Source of the DNA: Panaeolus papilionaceus
Taxonomy: Eukaryota; Basidiomycota; Agaricomycetes; Agaricales
NCBI GenBank assembly: GCA_015501605.1
Contig: JADNRZ010000044.1
Coordinates: forward strand, 1-64,000
Direction of reading: 5' to 3'
Length of the DNA stretch: 64,000 nt
Shown: piece by piece, positions 34,578 through 46,951 of the stretch
Numbering within the stretch: position 1 is the stretch's first letter
Layout of the letters: each line of letters opens with the position of its first letter
Notes under the pieces: model-generated
The model's database searches: none
Told to the model about the DNA's origin: nothing
What the model saw: only the letters and a program-made list of their open reading frames with translations
Program-made: the position numbers and the translations under genes

Positions 34578-35944
34578 ATGGTCAATCTATATATCTTTCA
34601 TCCACCACAAAAATGCCATACCCTTTCAAAGATGCTCCTGAAGGGAATTAAGCGATTATTTCATCATGGGTCAAGGCCTTCGCCTCAGATTTCCAACCTG
34701 GACGAGTCAGAGAAGCGCCGCCCCCGCCCGAATCCTCTGGATCTCATAGATGTCAATTTACCCCACATCCCCGTATCAGGGCTGACTCACGATGATGAAT
34801 ATTATAAAGAAGAATTTGACAGCGGATTTTGCATATTTCGGGTCGAGAACACGTTATTCAAGGTAGACAGCTCCGTCTTTAGTCTTGTCTTCAATGGAGC
34901 GCTGAGCCATTTTTGCTATGGTATCATAGGTGCACAAGTGTTATCTGCTGCGGGAACCATCAACATTTAGTGACTTGCTGAGTCTACCGTGTATTCAAGG
35001 GTCTAGTGAAGGTCTCTGTGACGAGTGGCCTATTACCCTGTCAGACACGGCCGAGCAGTTCCGTGATTTGCTGTGGGTGCTCTATGCCACGTACGATTCT
35101 CCTCATGGTTTCTTTTAGGCTCTTTCATACTCACGACTGGTTATTTTCTAGACCCGCGCAGCTGCTTCTCGCTGAAAATTATGCTCCTCCAACCATCGAT
35201 CGTCTTCTCAACATCGCGCGTCTGGCTAACAAGTATTGCATCACATCCTACGAAATATGGGCAATTAAACGACTTTCTGTGCTGGCACAGAGTCCAACGG
35301 GTTTCTTACGCCACGAAGCACCAGAACTCTGCGCTCGCGCTCTCGAGACGGCTTCACTGGTAGACGATGAGGAGCTCCTCAGTGCCATTATCCATCGCCT
35401 CATCCCCCGCATGCTCTGGGCCACCATCGACTGCAAACCCATCCTCGCCGTCGCCAAAGCCCGTAACATTCCCGTGCTCCAGGGCATCGCCTACTACAAG
35501 GAGTTGCTCAAATACGAGCGTCACGAAAAATGGACCGTCTGGCGGGGTGCCGGCCCATCGGAACCTCAGTTCCCTGAAGATATGGACGAGAAAACGTGCG
35601 AGGAGCTCATGGCTGCTCATCACTCCCTCGTCAGACTCTGGGAAGGTCTACGCGTCTCCGCTCCCAATTTCTCACCTGATGGTTGTGCAGACCACGCGAG
35701 GTGCTTGCAGTCGTGGAGGGAGATGTGGACGTCGGCGACGAGCTCGATCCCAACACAACGCCATGCAAGTGCGGATGTGTTAGGAAGGCTACGTGCGACG
35801 ATGATTGTGTTGAAAAAGAGGATGTACGAGCCTCATGTTATGCCTTTGGGGTGCACGATGGCTGCGTTAGAGAGTATCGCATCGGTGAGGGAGAGTATTG
35901 TGGAGGGTCTAAGAGATCATTTCCACGGAGAGCTAAGGGTTTAG
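34578..35944 (+). CDS. BTB/POZ domain protein, 412 aa
   Basis: Exons 34578-34862, 34930-35090 and 35152-35944, phases consistent. The BTB fold starts at HDDEYYKEEFDSGFCIFRVE and continues NTLFK-VHKCYLLREPSTFSDL across the first intron, then LSLPCIQGSSEG, PITLSDTAEQFRDLLWVLYA and, after the second intron, a helical half with NIARLANKYCI and YEIWAI. This is the usual layout of the large agaric family of cytosolic or nuclear BTB proteins, which often act as adaptors, some for Cul3 ubiquitin ligases. No second domain is visible in the remaining about 200 residues. Met at 34632 (MLLKGIKRLF) is an alternative start. Partner unknown. Confidence 0.85.
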
Positions 35945-36654
35945 AGAGGTGCTTCACCTTTCTGGTGCACTCCCTTTCTGGCTAACGGAAAGCTGGCTCG
36001 GGGTGCACCGCACCGGAGGCAGACGCTGCGCGTTTGCCATTCATTGGTCCCAAAACACTTCCTTGGTGCCTTCAACAGATAGGCTTGCCCACCGTCGATT
36101 TCTTCTGGCACTGGATGCCTTGGCACCTGATTCTTAACTATTACGCTATCATTCCAGGAGAATACGAAACACGAATTTCATGACATAGACAATCTAAATG
36201 TAAATTATAGAGGACCTTTGATTCGGGACTTTGTGTAACTTATTTTCTTCGTTTTTGTACTTTTAGCGTCTACATCTTTTAGCTCTGTAAAAGCTCTCGT
36301 AATTTTCTGTATCTTTTCTGTAGTAGTATTGATTGTAATCTTGTCGATATCAAATGTTTCGAGATCTTGAAGGAAGAGCGTCTAAGGCTGTGCCATCAGC
36401 TGCTTGGTGAAACTCACTTCCGCATAAGATTGTTTCTGACCTTCGAGCGACGACTTAATTCCTCTGTTTTATCAGATTGTTTTTTTATTTGCTACTGAAA
36501 GTGTTGTTTCTACCTAGACTATATCCCACGGCCACCCCTGCCCTTCTGCGCAGGCGTCTCGAGATCGACATAAACCCCGTAACGTCTCACCGAACTTTGC
36601 ACGTTGCACGTCCGCAGTGACATGGGATAACCATCCGAACTGAGTGCGGGAGGA
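35945..36654. other. Intergenic stretch
   Basis: 3' region of the BTB gene and promoter of the next gene; no gene seen. Confidence 0.5.
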
Positions 36655-36661
36655 TATAAAG
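36655..36661 (+). promoter_or_regulatory. TATA box of the 36725-37542 gene
   Basis: TATAAAG about 65 nt upstream of the ATG. Confidence 0.6.
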
Positions 36662-36724
36662 GTCGCTCAAGAAAAAACAGGTACATGCACCGCTAGTGTT
36701 TATAGTACATATACACTCGCAGTA

Positions 36725-37542
36725 ATGTCGCGACCAAGCGCCGACGGAGCAGCTCTGGAGTCTTCGAACATTAACACCAACGACAAGCAGCCACAGCGAT
36801 CTCTTCAGATGAGTAAGTCGGCATTTCTTCTTCGTTTTGAACAAAACTGAGCCTCGGATCTGCCGTATTAATCACTGAAAAAAACTTGCAATTTGGTCTG
36901 CGCATTAGCAACGTGCTCTGGTGCTTTAGGCGATCCTGAACTCGGAGTCCATCATAGCACCGGTCACGAAAGTAGAGAGCCCCTATCTCAAAGTTATACA
37001 CCCAGCCGCATTCGTGGTGGGGGATGGAAAATGGTATGTATCCAACCATTTCTTTGCTTTTCATGGGTCTTATTAGGTACTATAACGAACGCCCCCAGAC
37101 CTGTTGTATCTCGTGGATGAGTATGTTCTTATGCTTTGGTGAGTGATAACCTTGTGCATTATCATCCTCGGAGATGATTTCCCGCCCATTTCAAGCTTCG
37201 AGCTAATCTTATCACTATCCGTTCGCGCTCACTCGCGCCCATCATGCGTCTAAAATTACGTCCAGAATGCTGTGAGGTAGGCCAACAACCTTGTTTTTCT
37301 GCTTCCAAAATAAACCCTACTATCCCCATGTTTATCTCAACTCTCAACGGGTGTCAAATTTCGACTGATTCCTATCTTTATTTCATCCCACCAAATGTGC
37401 AATAGTCATGCTGTGCATGCTTCTGGGGCTGTATCTGTGCGTATTGTATTTCTTTCCAAGTCCTCTTGCTGAAGTATTTCTGATGACTGAATCGCGCTTC
37501 ATAATGAACGCATGTAGGTTGCCGTGTGAGGTCTGTTGTTAA
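36725..37542 (+). CDS. Cysteine-tail (CYSTM-like) small protein, copy 1, 107 aa
   Basis: Six exons: 36725-36812, 36909-37033, 37099-37138, 37266-37276, 37406-37440 and 37518-37542, total 107 residues. A polar N-terminal half ends in SRIRGGG, followed by a Cys-rich hydrophobic tail: TCCISWMSMFLCF, ECCE, SCCACFWGCICALPCEVCC, stop. Such tails are often palmitoylated or membrane-anchored and stress-linked (CYSTM-type proteins); that role is inference here. Exon 3 (40 nt) and the 11-nt exon 4 match the paralogue at 38.4 kb exactly in length and phase. The fifth donor must be GTATTG at 37441; the GTGCGT donor four bases earlier would shift the frame and lose the terminal cysteines. Confidence 0.72.
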
Positions 37543-38249
37543 CACTCAACTGTGCAACGTCAAGAAGCCGAATTGGAGTGGGTCGCAGTGGGAATATAAA
37601 TAGAACCCACCTTTGATACTCCTCTGACTGGTCACTTTCCATGAGAGAGAAAAGATATTAAACCATTCATTGTCAATGCGCAGAGCTTGGCACAGCTTGG
37701 GAGACCCTCTTCTCCCGCGTCTAACTCCCATATGAAAGCTTCTCTCACCCAAGTATATTCAAAATCAAGTCGCCCTGTTTGAATTTGAAAATGTCCACCT
37801 CGAGTGAAGCGGCTTTACCGACAAATTTTCTCATCAATGCAGCATGTATGTCTTTCGGACAAACTGTTGGTTCATCAAATTCCGATTGCCCCCTTGTCTT
37901 TCTCAGGCAGCCTTCATGAGTGAATTTCGCTGCATTGTGGTTGAACTGCAGACGTGCATCAGTTCTAGCAACTGGGACCTGGTTTGGGTGTAGGATAAAT
38001 CGCCTATTTCCTCTTCTATAGTTAGGTTGTTGTGCTCACCCACCATGCAGGGCGGTGGCACTGCATGAAGTCAAAAACCAGAATAATGTACTCCATCTCC
38101 ATCATCACCATGAGATAAATTTAGCACGGCATCTAAAAATAGATGCCATGTGTTGGTGGCTTTTCATGGGCAAACGGAGTCTAAGGGAGGGCAGGGGGTT
38201 GAATTCTGTAGCGGCAAGTAATCGCCACACGCTAAGCAGGCTGATTCCA
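37543..38249. other. Spacer between the cysteine-tail paralogues
   Basis: Contains a TATAAATA near 37591 and an ATG at 37792 that opens only a short frame. It could be a remnant of a third copy, but no Cys tail is readable. Confidence 0.4.
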
Positions 38250-38256
38250 TATAAAA
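38250..38256 (+). promoter_or_regulatory. TATA box of the 38357-38953 gene
   Basis: TATAAAA about 100 nt upstream of the ATG. Confidence 0.55.
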
Positions 38257-38356
38257 CAGACGACACCTTGTACCCACCCAACTCTCCACTTTCGCCTCCT
38301 CTCCCCTGATCAACAAAGCTTTCGCCTTTCTCCCTCGTCCATCTTGCACTACGAAA

Positions 38357-38953
38357 ATGCCTGCTGCTGCCAAATCAACGACTACTCAGCCTCAGGCTGC
38401 CACACAAATGAGTACGTTGAAAACACCAACATGAGCCTCCAGTACTTCCAGGGCATGCCCAGTGGACACCATGCTCACCAACGTTTTCTCGTATTTAGGT
38501 GTGATGAACGCCCCTGAAGGAAACTCGAGTCAACACCAGCACTGTGAACACGGAAAGCACCAGAAGGCGTCCAGAATTCGCGGAGGAGGAGCTGGCAAGG
38601 TGCGATTGAACGAGCCCAATGCAACCATTTTATGAGAGAAATGAACGGATAACCTTTGCAGGACTGCTTTTTGGGCATGGTGGGATGCTTCTTGTGCTTC
38701 GGTAAGCGTGTTGCTTGTTACATTGAGCTCGAACTGCTGCTAACATACTTTGTTAGAATGTTGCGAGGTAACATAAATTTAGCATGAGAGTGCTCACCTC
38801 TGACTGACGTTGCGTAACAGGGTTGCTGTGAATGCTGCGCCGACATCATCTGTAAGTGTATTGCACCAGGCAAAGGCTGACGTTCGCTGATCATTCAATT
38901 TTCCATACTTAGGTTGCCCATGCGAAATGTGCTGCGAGGCTGCAACAGACTGA
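38357..38953 (+). CDS. Cysteine-tail (CYSTM-like) small protein, copy 2, 92 aa
   Basis: Six exons: 38357-38411, 38499-38599, 38662-38701, 38757-38767, 38821-38851 and 38913-38953, total 92 residues. The N-terminal half is polar and His/Gln-rich (SSQHQHCEHGKHQKASRIRG), then GGGAGK leads into the tail DCFLGMVGCFLCFECCEGCC, ECCADIICCPCEMCC, with 15 cysteines in the last 45 residues. The mixture of hydrophobic residues and Cys pairs suggests a short membrane-associated segment, perhaps acylated, or metal binding. The exon of 11 nt encodes only ECCE. Six exons for 92 residues is extreme. Function unknown. Confidence 0.82.
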
Positions 38954-40150
38954 GAGTAGACGATCAGAAGATGGAGCTAGTTCTCGGCGTGTTTTTAGTG
39001 TATCATCCAATCCGCATATGAGAATAATTATGGTTATAAACACGGAACTCATTCATTGCTTATCTGCGAAAAAAAACTGCAACATAAGAGTCGTGAATAT
39101 GTATGTGGATGTGCGGAGTGCTGCAACAGGTAGTAAGTAATGCATAATTAAGCAGGATATTGATCGATTAAGCCTGGGTGAGCGAGGGTATCGGGTACAC
39201 CTAGACTGATGGTTTGACGATTCCTTGGCTAAGCTTGTAATAGACTAGAGATGAGTCCGAGGAGGTTATTCCAAGATAAAGGAAGGGAATCTCCTCTAAC
39301 GAGCGCTGTTCAAACGATGGAAAGAGCTCAGTGAACGCGCTTTGAACCCTAGATTTCAGCAAGTTTTGGTGGGAAAATTCACGTTTGAGTGATAAAAAAT
39401 AAGCCTACCATCCAAAGGATAGACTTTCTTGCAATGAGCATGGAACGACATAGAGCGTTTTATCCTTTATCTCGCCTGTTAGGACCCAGAAGCAACTACC
39501 CAAAGTCAAGCCAGACTCACTGTATCGCGTTTCTTTCCCGATATTGCTGCTCGTCCACAGGACTCTAGATCAATTAGCATTACATCAGTCCACTCCTGAG
39601 CTATCAAGGAGTTAGAAATAATCTTTTCATTTGACGAGTGATTTGCTCACCATAAACGATGTCGTTGTACGCCTGGAACAAACTACCCGCAGCTCGCGGA
39701 TATTTGACAATGTAAGGAGCTAGCACGGGATACTAGACGCCTTTGAGCGACAAGATACCACTTATAAGGCTAACAAGACGGACTGAAGGGTGTCTTTCCA
39801 TGATCCGACAGTGAAAAAGTTGGAAGGGCAACTTGAGCAGAACGTCGAGTGCGTCCTTGAGCCACCGCAGAAATCTCGGCAAGCTCCGATGATGTCCTAA
39901 TGTGGTTAGGAAAGCCCCTATCTCTCCCAGCTTAGATCAAGATTCCCAAGTTGTCCTCGAGCGTCAAAGGCACCAAAGTGCAATGGACGAAGACGTGCTA
40001 TATAATTCCCCTCAATAATCTTCGGCCAAAAAGATGCTTTTATTCTCCTTCAAACGGTAAAGAGGAGTACAACCACAATTCAGACATTGCACAGATTCGC
40101 AGTTCAATTCAAAACATGCGCTCCAAGGTTTGAGACATATCCACCACACA
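38954..40150. other. Gene-free stretch
   Basis: About 1.2 kb, AT-rich in parts, with no supportable gene. Confidence 0.5.
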
Positions 40151-40157
40151 TATAAAG
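40151..40157 (+). promoter_or_regulatory. TATA box of the 40241-41735 gene
   Basis: TATAAAG about 85 nt upstream of the ATG. Confidence 0.55.
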
Positions 40158-40240
40158 AAGCGACCCATAATGTTTGTGCTTCAGTTCTTTCCCCTTGCCT
40201 CGGTATTGATATCCAGACCTTACCCATTCTATAAACCAAC

Positions 40241-41735
40241 ATGTCCTCCAACAATCACCCCTACCGCGGTGCGATGGGCAGCAGTCTCACCAGTGGTGCA
40301 GGTACGTTTGGTTCGTCTTGGTGATATGCTACATACTTATGCCCAGAATATCATAGGAGACCACGTAGGCACTCGTGACAACACCCACGACGGCTACGGT
40401 GGAAGCAACACTTTCAGCGATGCGCGAGGAGTCGACACGACCAATAGTGAAAGCTATGGGCGTTCCTCAGGCATGGACCCACGTATGACCCAGGCAGGAA
40501 TGGGTTCTGGGACAACACACTCGCAACTTGGGTCTGAGCAGATCAATGCTACAACCAATCGTCCGTATGGACAGCCAGCTGGAAGTGGTTACTATGATCC
40601 TTCTCGTCTTAATACCTCTGCTTCAAGCGCGACAGGTGGCATGCCTGGATTAGGCTCCGAGTTACACAGTGCTACCACAGCGACTGGACCAAACTCCGGC
40701 AGGGGCATTCACGCCGAACCCTACTATCATCAAGGCACGATGGGCTCAGGCATACCCACTTCTGGTTCTGCGACAGGCACCGGCATGAGCACCCATACGT
40801 CTGGCTTATCTGGCCACCATGGCCACCATACGAGCCACCATGACCACTCTCATCACCACGAAAATGTTACAGACAAGAAGCATTGCACAATGTGCCATAT
40901 GGTCGACGGTGAGCCACTCAATAGAATAAACCCAAGTAAGAACTGACGTTTTCCGTACAGAGCGTGCCCGCCAAATTGATTCTACTGGCGAAACGACGAC
41001 CACGACTTCTGGCACTAGTGGAATGGGTAAAAGTAAGTTTCATCCTCTGTCATTAGTATTTCCTCGTTGCTAATAATGCTTCAGCCACGGGTGCGAATAC
41101 CATGTCCGGTACTGACATGCCAGCCAGTGGTTCTCCAGCCACCGACTTGGGGCAAGACGCGACCACGGTCACCCATGAGGGACCTTCATACATGCATCTC
41201 CGACCAGGTGAAACCGTCATCGAGCACGAAACTCGTGTGCATCGTGGGATAGCACCTGGAGAAAAGTTTGGTCATGATACCTCGGGAATGGGGACGACTG
41301 CAGACAAGACGGGAATGAGTACGGGTCATACTGGCAAGATGGGGATGGGAACATCTGGTATGGGGACGACTGGAATGGCTGCCACTGCCACTGGTATGGG
41401 ACATGGAGTCCCCATGGGTTCCACCACCGGTCTGTCCAGCGGAGTAGCAGGCGGTGGGGCAGGTGCCACAGGTGTGGCTGGAGCCGGCGCAAAGGGCCCT
41501 TCCATGACGGACAAAGTCATTGGTGAGTGGTCGTGCTGATTATTGACCCCATTCTGTCACTGATATCCGTTGAAGGCGGAGCGGAGAAAATGGCGGGAAA
41601 AGTCACCTCCAACGAAGAGATGCTGCGACGTGGGGAGGAGAAGCTGGTAAGTTCCAAAGTTGCATGTGGCGTTGATTAATGAGTGCTGATTTTCACTTTG
41701 CCCAGGCTGGCACAACTGCTTCCAGCAAAAACTAA
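40241..41735 (+). CDS. Gly/Thr/Met-rich protein with CsbD-like C-terminal module, 407 aa
   Basis: Six exons: 40241-40301, 40357-40908, 40961-41032, 41085-41522, 41576-41646 and 41706-41735, all in phase. Most of the protein is low-complexity Gly/Ser/Thr/Met with a His-rich patch (HHGHHTSHHDHSHHHENV) directly before KKHCTMCHM, a possible metal site with two Cys. A middle block, THEGPSYMHLRPGETVIEHE, looks conserved. Repeats of GMGTT/GMSTG follow. The C-terminus, GGAEKMAGKVTSNEEMLRRG and EEKLAG, resembles short CsbD-like stress-protein modules often found at fungal protein ends. No signal peptide. Likely an intrinsically disordered stress-related cytosolic protein; function uncertain. Confidence 0.8.
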
Positions 41736-41955
41736 CTGTTATTGTTTGCGACACTGTATAAATAAGGGACGTTGTATAGACGATTAAAGCCCGTATATTC
41801 TGTATTTTTAGTGTGTTTTTAATCCGATTCTTTTTCTACATGATCGATATTACACATACCTTCGAGTCTGACGAGCGGTGACCTATAAGCGTCATCCTGA
41901 ATTTCAAGGGGTACACTATCTTGGACATAAGTTAAGCCCTCCTGGCACAGTGTGG

Positions 41956-44900
41956 TTAGAATCCATACTTCAGAGATAGATACCAACATACATCTGCGCG
42001 ATGAACGATAGCTGCATGGACAATGTCATGGATTCTGTGCCGGTACGACCAATCCTCCAGGGTCTGATCAAGGCCCAATACGTCGTACACCACGTTACAG
42101 GCTTTTCTTGTGCTAACGTCTGGAATAGTAAATGCAGGGTCGGAATCACACGCGCTGCGATATTTGTGAAAGAGCTGGGGTGTAAGGAGGTAAATTAATA
42201 CCAATATCTGATCTAGGCCAGAGGTAGGAAAACGTACGCGTATATAGTCATGAAGCAAACCCAGGTTTTCGGTTACTCCCGACGCTCCGTCAGGAACAAA
42301 AGGGCGGAAAAACCAGCGAGGTAGTGTGGCTGCAGATAAATCAGTTGCGAATGAATTTAACAACTCGTCAGATGCAAGATCGGGAAAATCGAGGACAACT
42401 GGCTGTTCAATATTTGAGCGGCCAGATGGTAACGATAGGAGAGCTGAGAGATGTTCTAGCGCCAGCACAATGTCGGCAGAGAGCGGACAATGGAGCCACA
42501 GGAAGGGTTGAATGTTGACCAAGAGTTGAAGTACCGTCCTGACCCGCCAATCTGCAGTTGTTTTAAGCCTGATGTGGTCCAAAGCATCTCGGATTTCCTG
42601 TGGTTTGGAAGGATCTGTCCAAGGACTGAATCTATGATTATGCACTGTGTGAGACTATGATGCAATTCTTGCAGTGAAAATGGGATGCACATACAACGAC
42701 GCAATATGTCGAATATAGAATATAACTGCTTTTGAGCTGGCCACTATGAAGCCGTCAGATAGCCCAGCATCGCTCAGTCCATTTATGCAACCCCAATCTT
42801 GGCAGAATAAAGACTGTGAGCCATAAACCCATCGCATGCGTGAAAGGGAATAGGAAGGGTGGCCAGCAAAGAAATCCCACAGATCACCCCCTCCGTCCCT
42901 TTTGCAGCAAGTATGCATATACCACGTTACGAGAACGTCGACACTAGGGTCATCTGGTAGACTCTTGGAGACGGGTAACTCGAAGCCAAACTGGAGTGAG
43001 TCAAAGAACAAGCCAAACAAACCCATTGGAAGGTTCGCCGATATAAGCTGGCGATGGCTAGCCAAAACCTCTCTCTGTAATGCATCCAGGAAGAGTTTCA
43101 CCAATGTCGGGCCTAGCGAGTCAAAGAAATCGATGCCGTCGGAAGCCATGAGCCTCGGTCGGAGGATTTCCAGAATGTTAAGCAGCAATTGTGGATGCTG
43201 GGTGTCCAATTTCGTAAGTTCTGCAGCTGCTCTGTCTCCTTGCAGTGTGCTACGCACGGTCTGTGTCTGTAACAAAAGGGCAAATGAAGTTGCCACATAT
43301 TCAGCGTCTGTTGGTTTTCTAGAAGGGAGTGACAAAGCTGCACATAAAATATGTATCCATCAGGAATTCATCGTCCAAGGAAGGGTAAACAAACTGACCA
43401 GTGATATCTTCCAAAAGCAATTCATAAAAGTCACGATCATCACTTTGTGTGTGTATATAGAACTCTGCAGCCCGCCGACGATCCAAAAGGAATTCAGACA
43501 GAGATGCATGATAAAATGCGGCAGGGGTTGGTGTTACAAGACTCGTGCTATTTTCCGCTTCATGACGATCGCGATGACCTATGCCGTGATTAAGGCGCAT
43601 AATCGACTGCAGATCTATCAAGAGCACATCCACAGGACAAGGAAGCATCAGAAATTGTTGCAAAAATGCCATGAATTGGGTTTGACGGAATCTCCGCAAC
43701 AAACGAAACTGAAAAAATATGGAAAGCGAGTACTCGCAGAACGTCTTGCGGATAACGGGAGCTTCGCAGAATGTGAAGATAGAGTGCATTCAACTCTGCA
43801 TATGGCTGGTCAGATCCAGGGATGGTATTCTTCAGAATGTAGTCAAGCCTCAGATGAGGGTAGTGGCGTGGGTCGCGGACGTATTTCATGACCGTGGATG
43901 CATAGATGAATTGCCCAGAGGCGCGGTGCACGATGTCGTCTATCAGCTGGGTCAATGGCCAGCCGGGAGGGAGTTGATGTTTGAACGGGTGAAAATCTTT
44001 GATATCAACCACCTCAGCTGTAACAAACGCCTTGATGTCACGGTCGCTGTCGCAATGGTCCAGTAGAGATACACTCTCCACCAGATCGGGGTGTGCATGG
44101 TAGGTGGCAGTGAACCAGCATTGGATGGCTAGTTCGGGGCGACTCGCCAAAAAAACGGAAAATGGCGGGACGCCGTCCCAGTCCCCAACAAGCATCTCGA
44201 TGATTTCCAGAACTTGCTTCTGCCCTGTCTCGTCTTTGCATTCGTCCAAGCCGTCAACAACAATTATTCTGGGAAAGATGGGCGGGATGTTTCTGGTGCA
44301 GTTATCATGGCAGAGCAGCTTCAAGGGTTCTATGATGAGCGTCATCGTTTGCTCGCGGAGGGTGAGATCAAACACAGACGGCCTATTGACGACAGCACGT
44401 TCAACGTGTCTACGTAGGCCTTGTATAACCTCGCTGAGCTGGTACGCGATTGTCACTACGAATCGTGCCTCGTGCCCACGATGACTCTCCGCAGGCGCCG
44501 TTCTAGAGAAGAAAAATGAAGCAGCTAGCTTTGACCCTGCTCTGAGCTCTTCTGACATAGTTTGCGCAATGGCAGACTTGCCCGCCCCGGCGGACCCATA
44601 GAGCCACATAACGCGTGCGCGATCGCCATTGGCCCACTCCCGGGTCATGTCTAAAAGCCCAGTTCTCGTGTTGGGATGGCATTTTGGGGGGTCATATCGG
44701 TCCTTGGCGTTGTATGCCGCTGCTGGAGCGGTATACTGGTACAGAGTTCTAATTTCTAAACATAAACAGCAGCATTAGTCGACAAGCTCTCAAAGGCTTC
44801 TCACAAAAGTGACAATCTTCGTACCCTCTGATTGAAATATTTCAAAGTGTTGCTGAAACGTTGGATTCCCACCATGGAACATCATTCTGGCATTAGCACC

Positions 44901-45081
44901 CATCATGCCATAAATTATGCCAGTAGCCAGAGCAGATGGCTGAATAATAGTTGTTGAATCTAGTGGGGGTGTTCAGCGACTTCTGGATGATAAGCAAGGC
45001 CCGCTAACCTTCTTGTACAGGGGAACGACCCGTAAGAGGCTGAAGATTCCAAGCTGGCCCTATTCTGGCCGTGCTACTCAT
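41956..45081 (-). CDS. NACHT-domain STAND NTPase with one apparent frameshift
   Basis: NLR-like signalling ATPase/GTPase common in agarics. Exons: 45009-45081, 44825-44959, 43395-44755, 42695-43318, 42238-42631 and 41956-42174 (the last junction is an in-frame 63-nt intron that could also be read through). After an N-terminal helper segment (FHGGNPTFQQHFEIF, KCHPNTRTGLLD) come Walker A GSAGAGKS, ASFFFSR, Walker B IIVVDGLDE, FSVFLASRPE, HRASGQFIYASTVMKYV and the winged-helix-like FMAFLQQFLML, VDVLLIDLQSIM, FYHASLSEFLLD. The frame changes at the run of six A at 43712-43717; one base fewer joins VLAFHIF to the downstream frame. Either an assembly error or a real lesion. C-terminal repeats (ankyrin, WD) are absent. 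Confidence 0.82.
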
Positions 45082-46951
45082 CGTGAATGGTTATGAGACG
45101 AAGCAAAGCCCACAGGAGGGAATAATGGTGGAAACGGACAGAGATAAAAGCAGGGTGGGTTTTATCATCAACAGTCACACTGCCACGCTATATATGAAAG
45201 TTGACATGATCGATTGCGGTAGGGGACAGTCCCTCATCCAAGCTGTCGATGGGCTGTCATAGCGCAGTTCACTCGGAACGCAGTATTTGGCATTTGTTTA
45301 GTTTTGGAAAGCGAAGACCATGGCCAAATAGTGATGTCCTCCGTGTCCAAGTTGTCGCTCGGTGATCAACCTGCTGTCGTTGAAAGATAGGGGAGCAATA
45401 GTGGTCCTGTTCGTTTTAAGTAGTGCAAAGCTACAAAGAAACGAAAAAATATTGTTTTAGCCAAATTGCCTCTATCATTTCGTTGTTGGCTAACAGGTCA
45501 AGAACTACACACCGGAATAATAAGAAACAACCCAATAGCGTCAAAGAAATCTAAAGGTGCGAAGGGACCAAACGCCATCGTCCTCAAAGAATCTCGCGAA
45601 AAATAATATGCCAATGGAAGAAATCACTGCATAGTGACCAAAATCGAGTTTCGACTACCTCTGGGAAAGCAAGTTCAAAAATCAGGAAGCACGGACTTGC
45701 GTTCTACATAAGCGCGTGTAGTAGCATTTCCTAGAAGTGGCTGAGCATGGACTTGGCCGAGTAAATGAGTAAAATTGACATGCGCACCACAAAGTAAAAA
45801 AAAGAGACGACCACGACTAATCCAGCCAGAACCGCAGCCAAAACATTTATAGGTTATAGCATAGAGACGCCAGCACAGCACGAGCAAGCTAGTAAACATC
45901 TGGCCCATCACAATCCAGACGCGACTCCGAGTCGACCCTCGTGTTTTCCTATCTATCCAAATCCCAATAAGATATCGCTGAATCAAGCCAACAAAAAACA
46001 CCTACCACATGTCCAGAAGGAGGCGCTCTGTTGAGAGCAAGACATAATAAATCCATCCACAGGGCGAGCTTCCCTAAACCTCCTTAAACCGACGTCAAGT
46101 CCTGCATCGCGACAAGGGCTCCGAGCAACAACATGCAAATACAAAGGTATGCATACGATCAAGAAAAAAGCAGTCTAAAGCAGTTAGAAACATGACCTAG
46201 AGATTTCTAAAAGCCCAGACTTAAGCACAGAACGAACAAGCATGAAAACATGTTGGTCATGCACAAAGGTTTGAGTGTGGCTGTGCTGATTTCAACGCCT
46301 CATCTGCTCATCACTGCGCACAACACCTATCCCGTCAAAGTCACGGCTGCATCACTGCCTTCAAATCTCTCATGAATAACGACCAGCTGCAGTTCAAACT
46401 TCACTGAGATTCACACCAATAATTTTTTTACATGGTCGGCATACGATGACCGACCACTAACTAAATGATCAATTGTTGGGCGTATATAGGACGCAACGAT
46501 ACAAGGCTTGGGAGATGTACGGGATAGAGAGTATCAAGAAAGGGAGATTGGGGACTTGTACGAGACTGTAGATATAAGCAAAAGTAGAAAAAAAGGACAC
46601 AAAGATCGCCTCTTGAAAAAAATACGGCAGGTCGTCTTGGTCTACATAATAGAAAACGAAACGAAACGGGTAGGGTGGGGAGTGATGATGACGAAAGCTA
46701 GGTCCGAAATTGCATACAAGTGTTTTTGAGGGGAGGCGAAAGGGATAGAGGTGTGGGGTATGCCAAGGACAACATAAAGGAATAAAATAGAAAACGATCA
46801 TAAGAAAAAAAATGAAACATAGGGATTAACTTTTCATAGTCTAGCCTATTATACAATGAGAGCAGAACGACGAGCAATGGAAGATGATGATAATGATGAT
46901 GAGATAGAAGGAAACACACAAAACAAGAACGGGAAACTAGGTTGAACCCGT
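45082..46951. other. Gene-free stretch
   Basis: Promoter of the NACHT gene and 3' region of the bZIP gene. A hydrophobic frame at 45675-46001 (minus) has no motif and is not called. Confidence 0.5.

Noticed and set aside
37792..37990. Third cysteine-tail gene between the two paralogues
   Set aside because: An ATG and TATA are present, but no exon with the Cys tail or the 11-nt exon could be found.
42902..43891. 329-residue plus-strand frame over the NACHT gene
   Set aside because: Antisense to recognisable NACHT exons and crosses their splice sites.
45675..46001. 108-residue hydrophobic minus-strand frame
   Set aside because: No domain, no promoter and no conservation signal seen.
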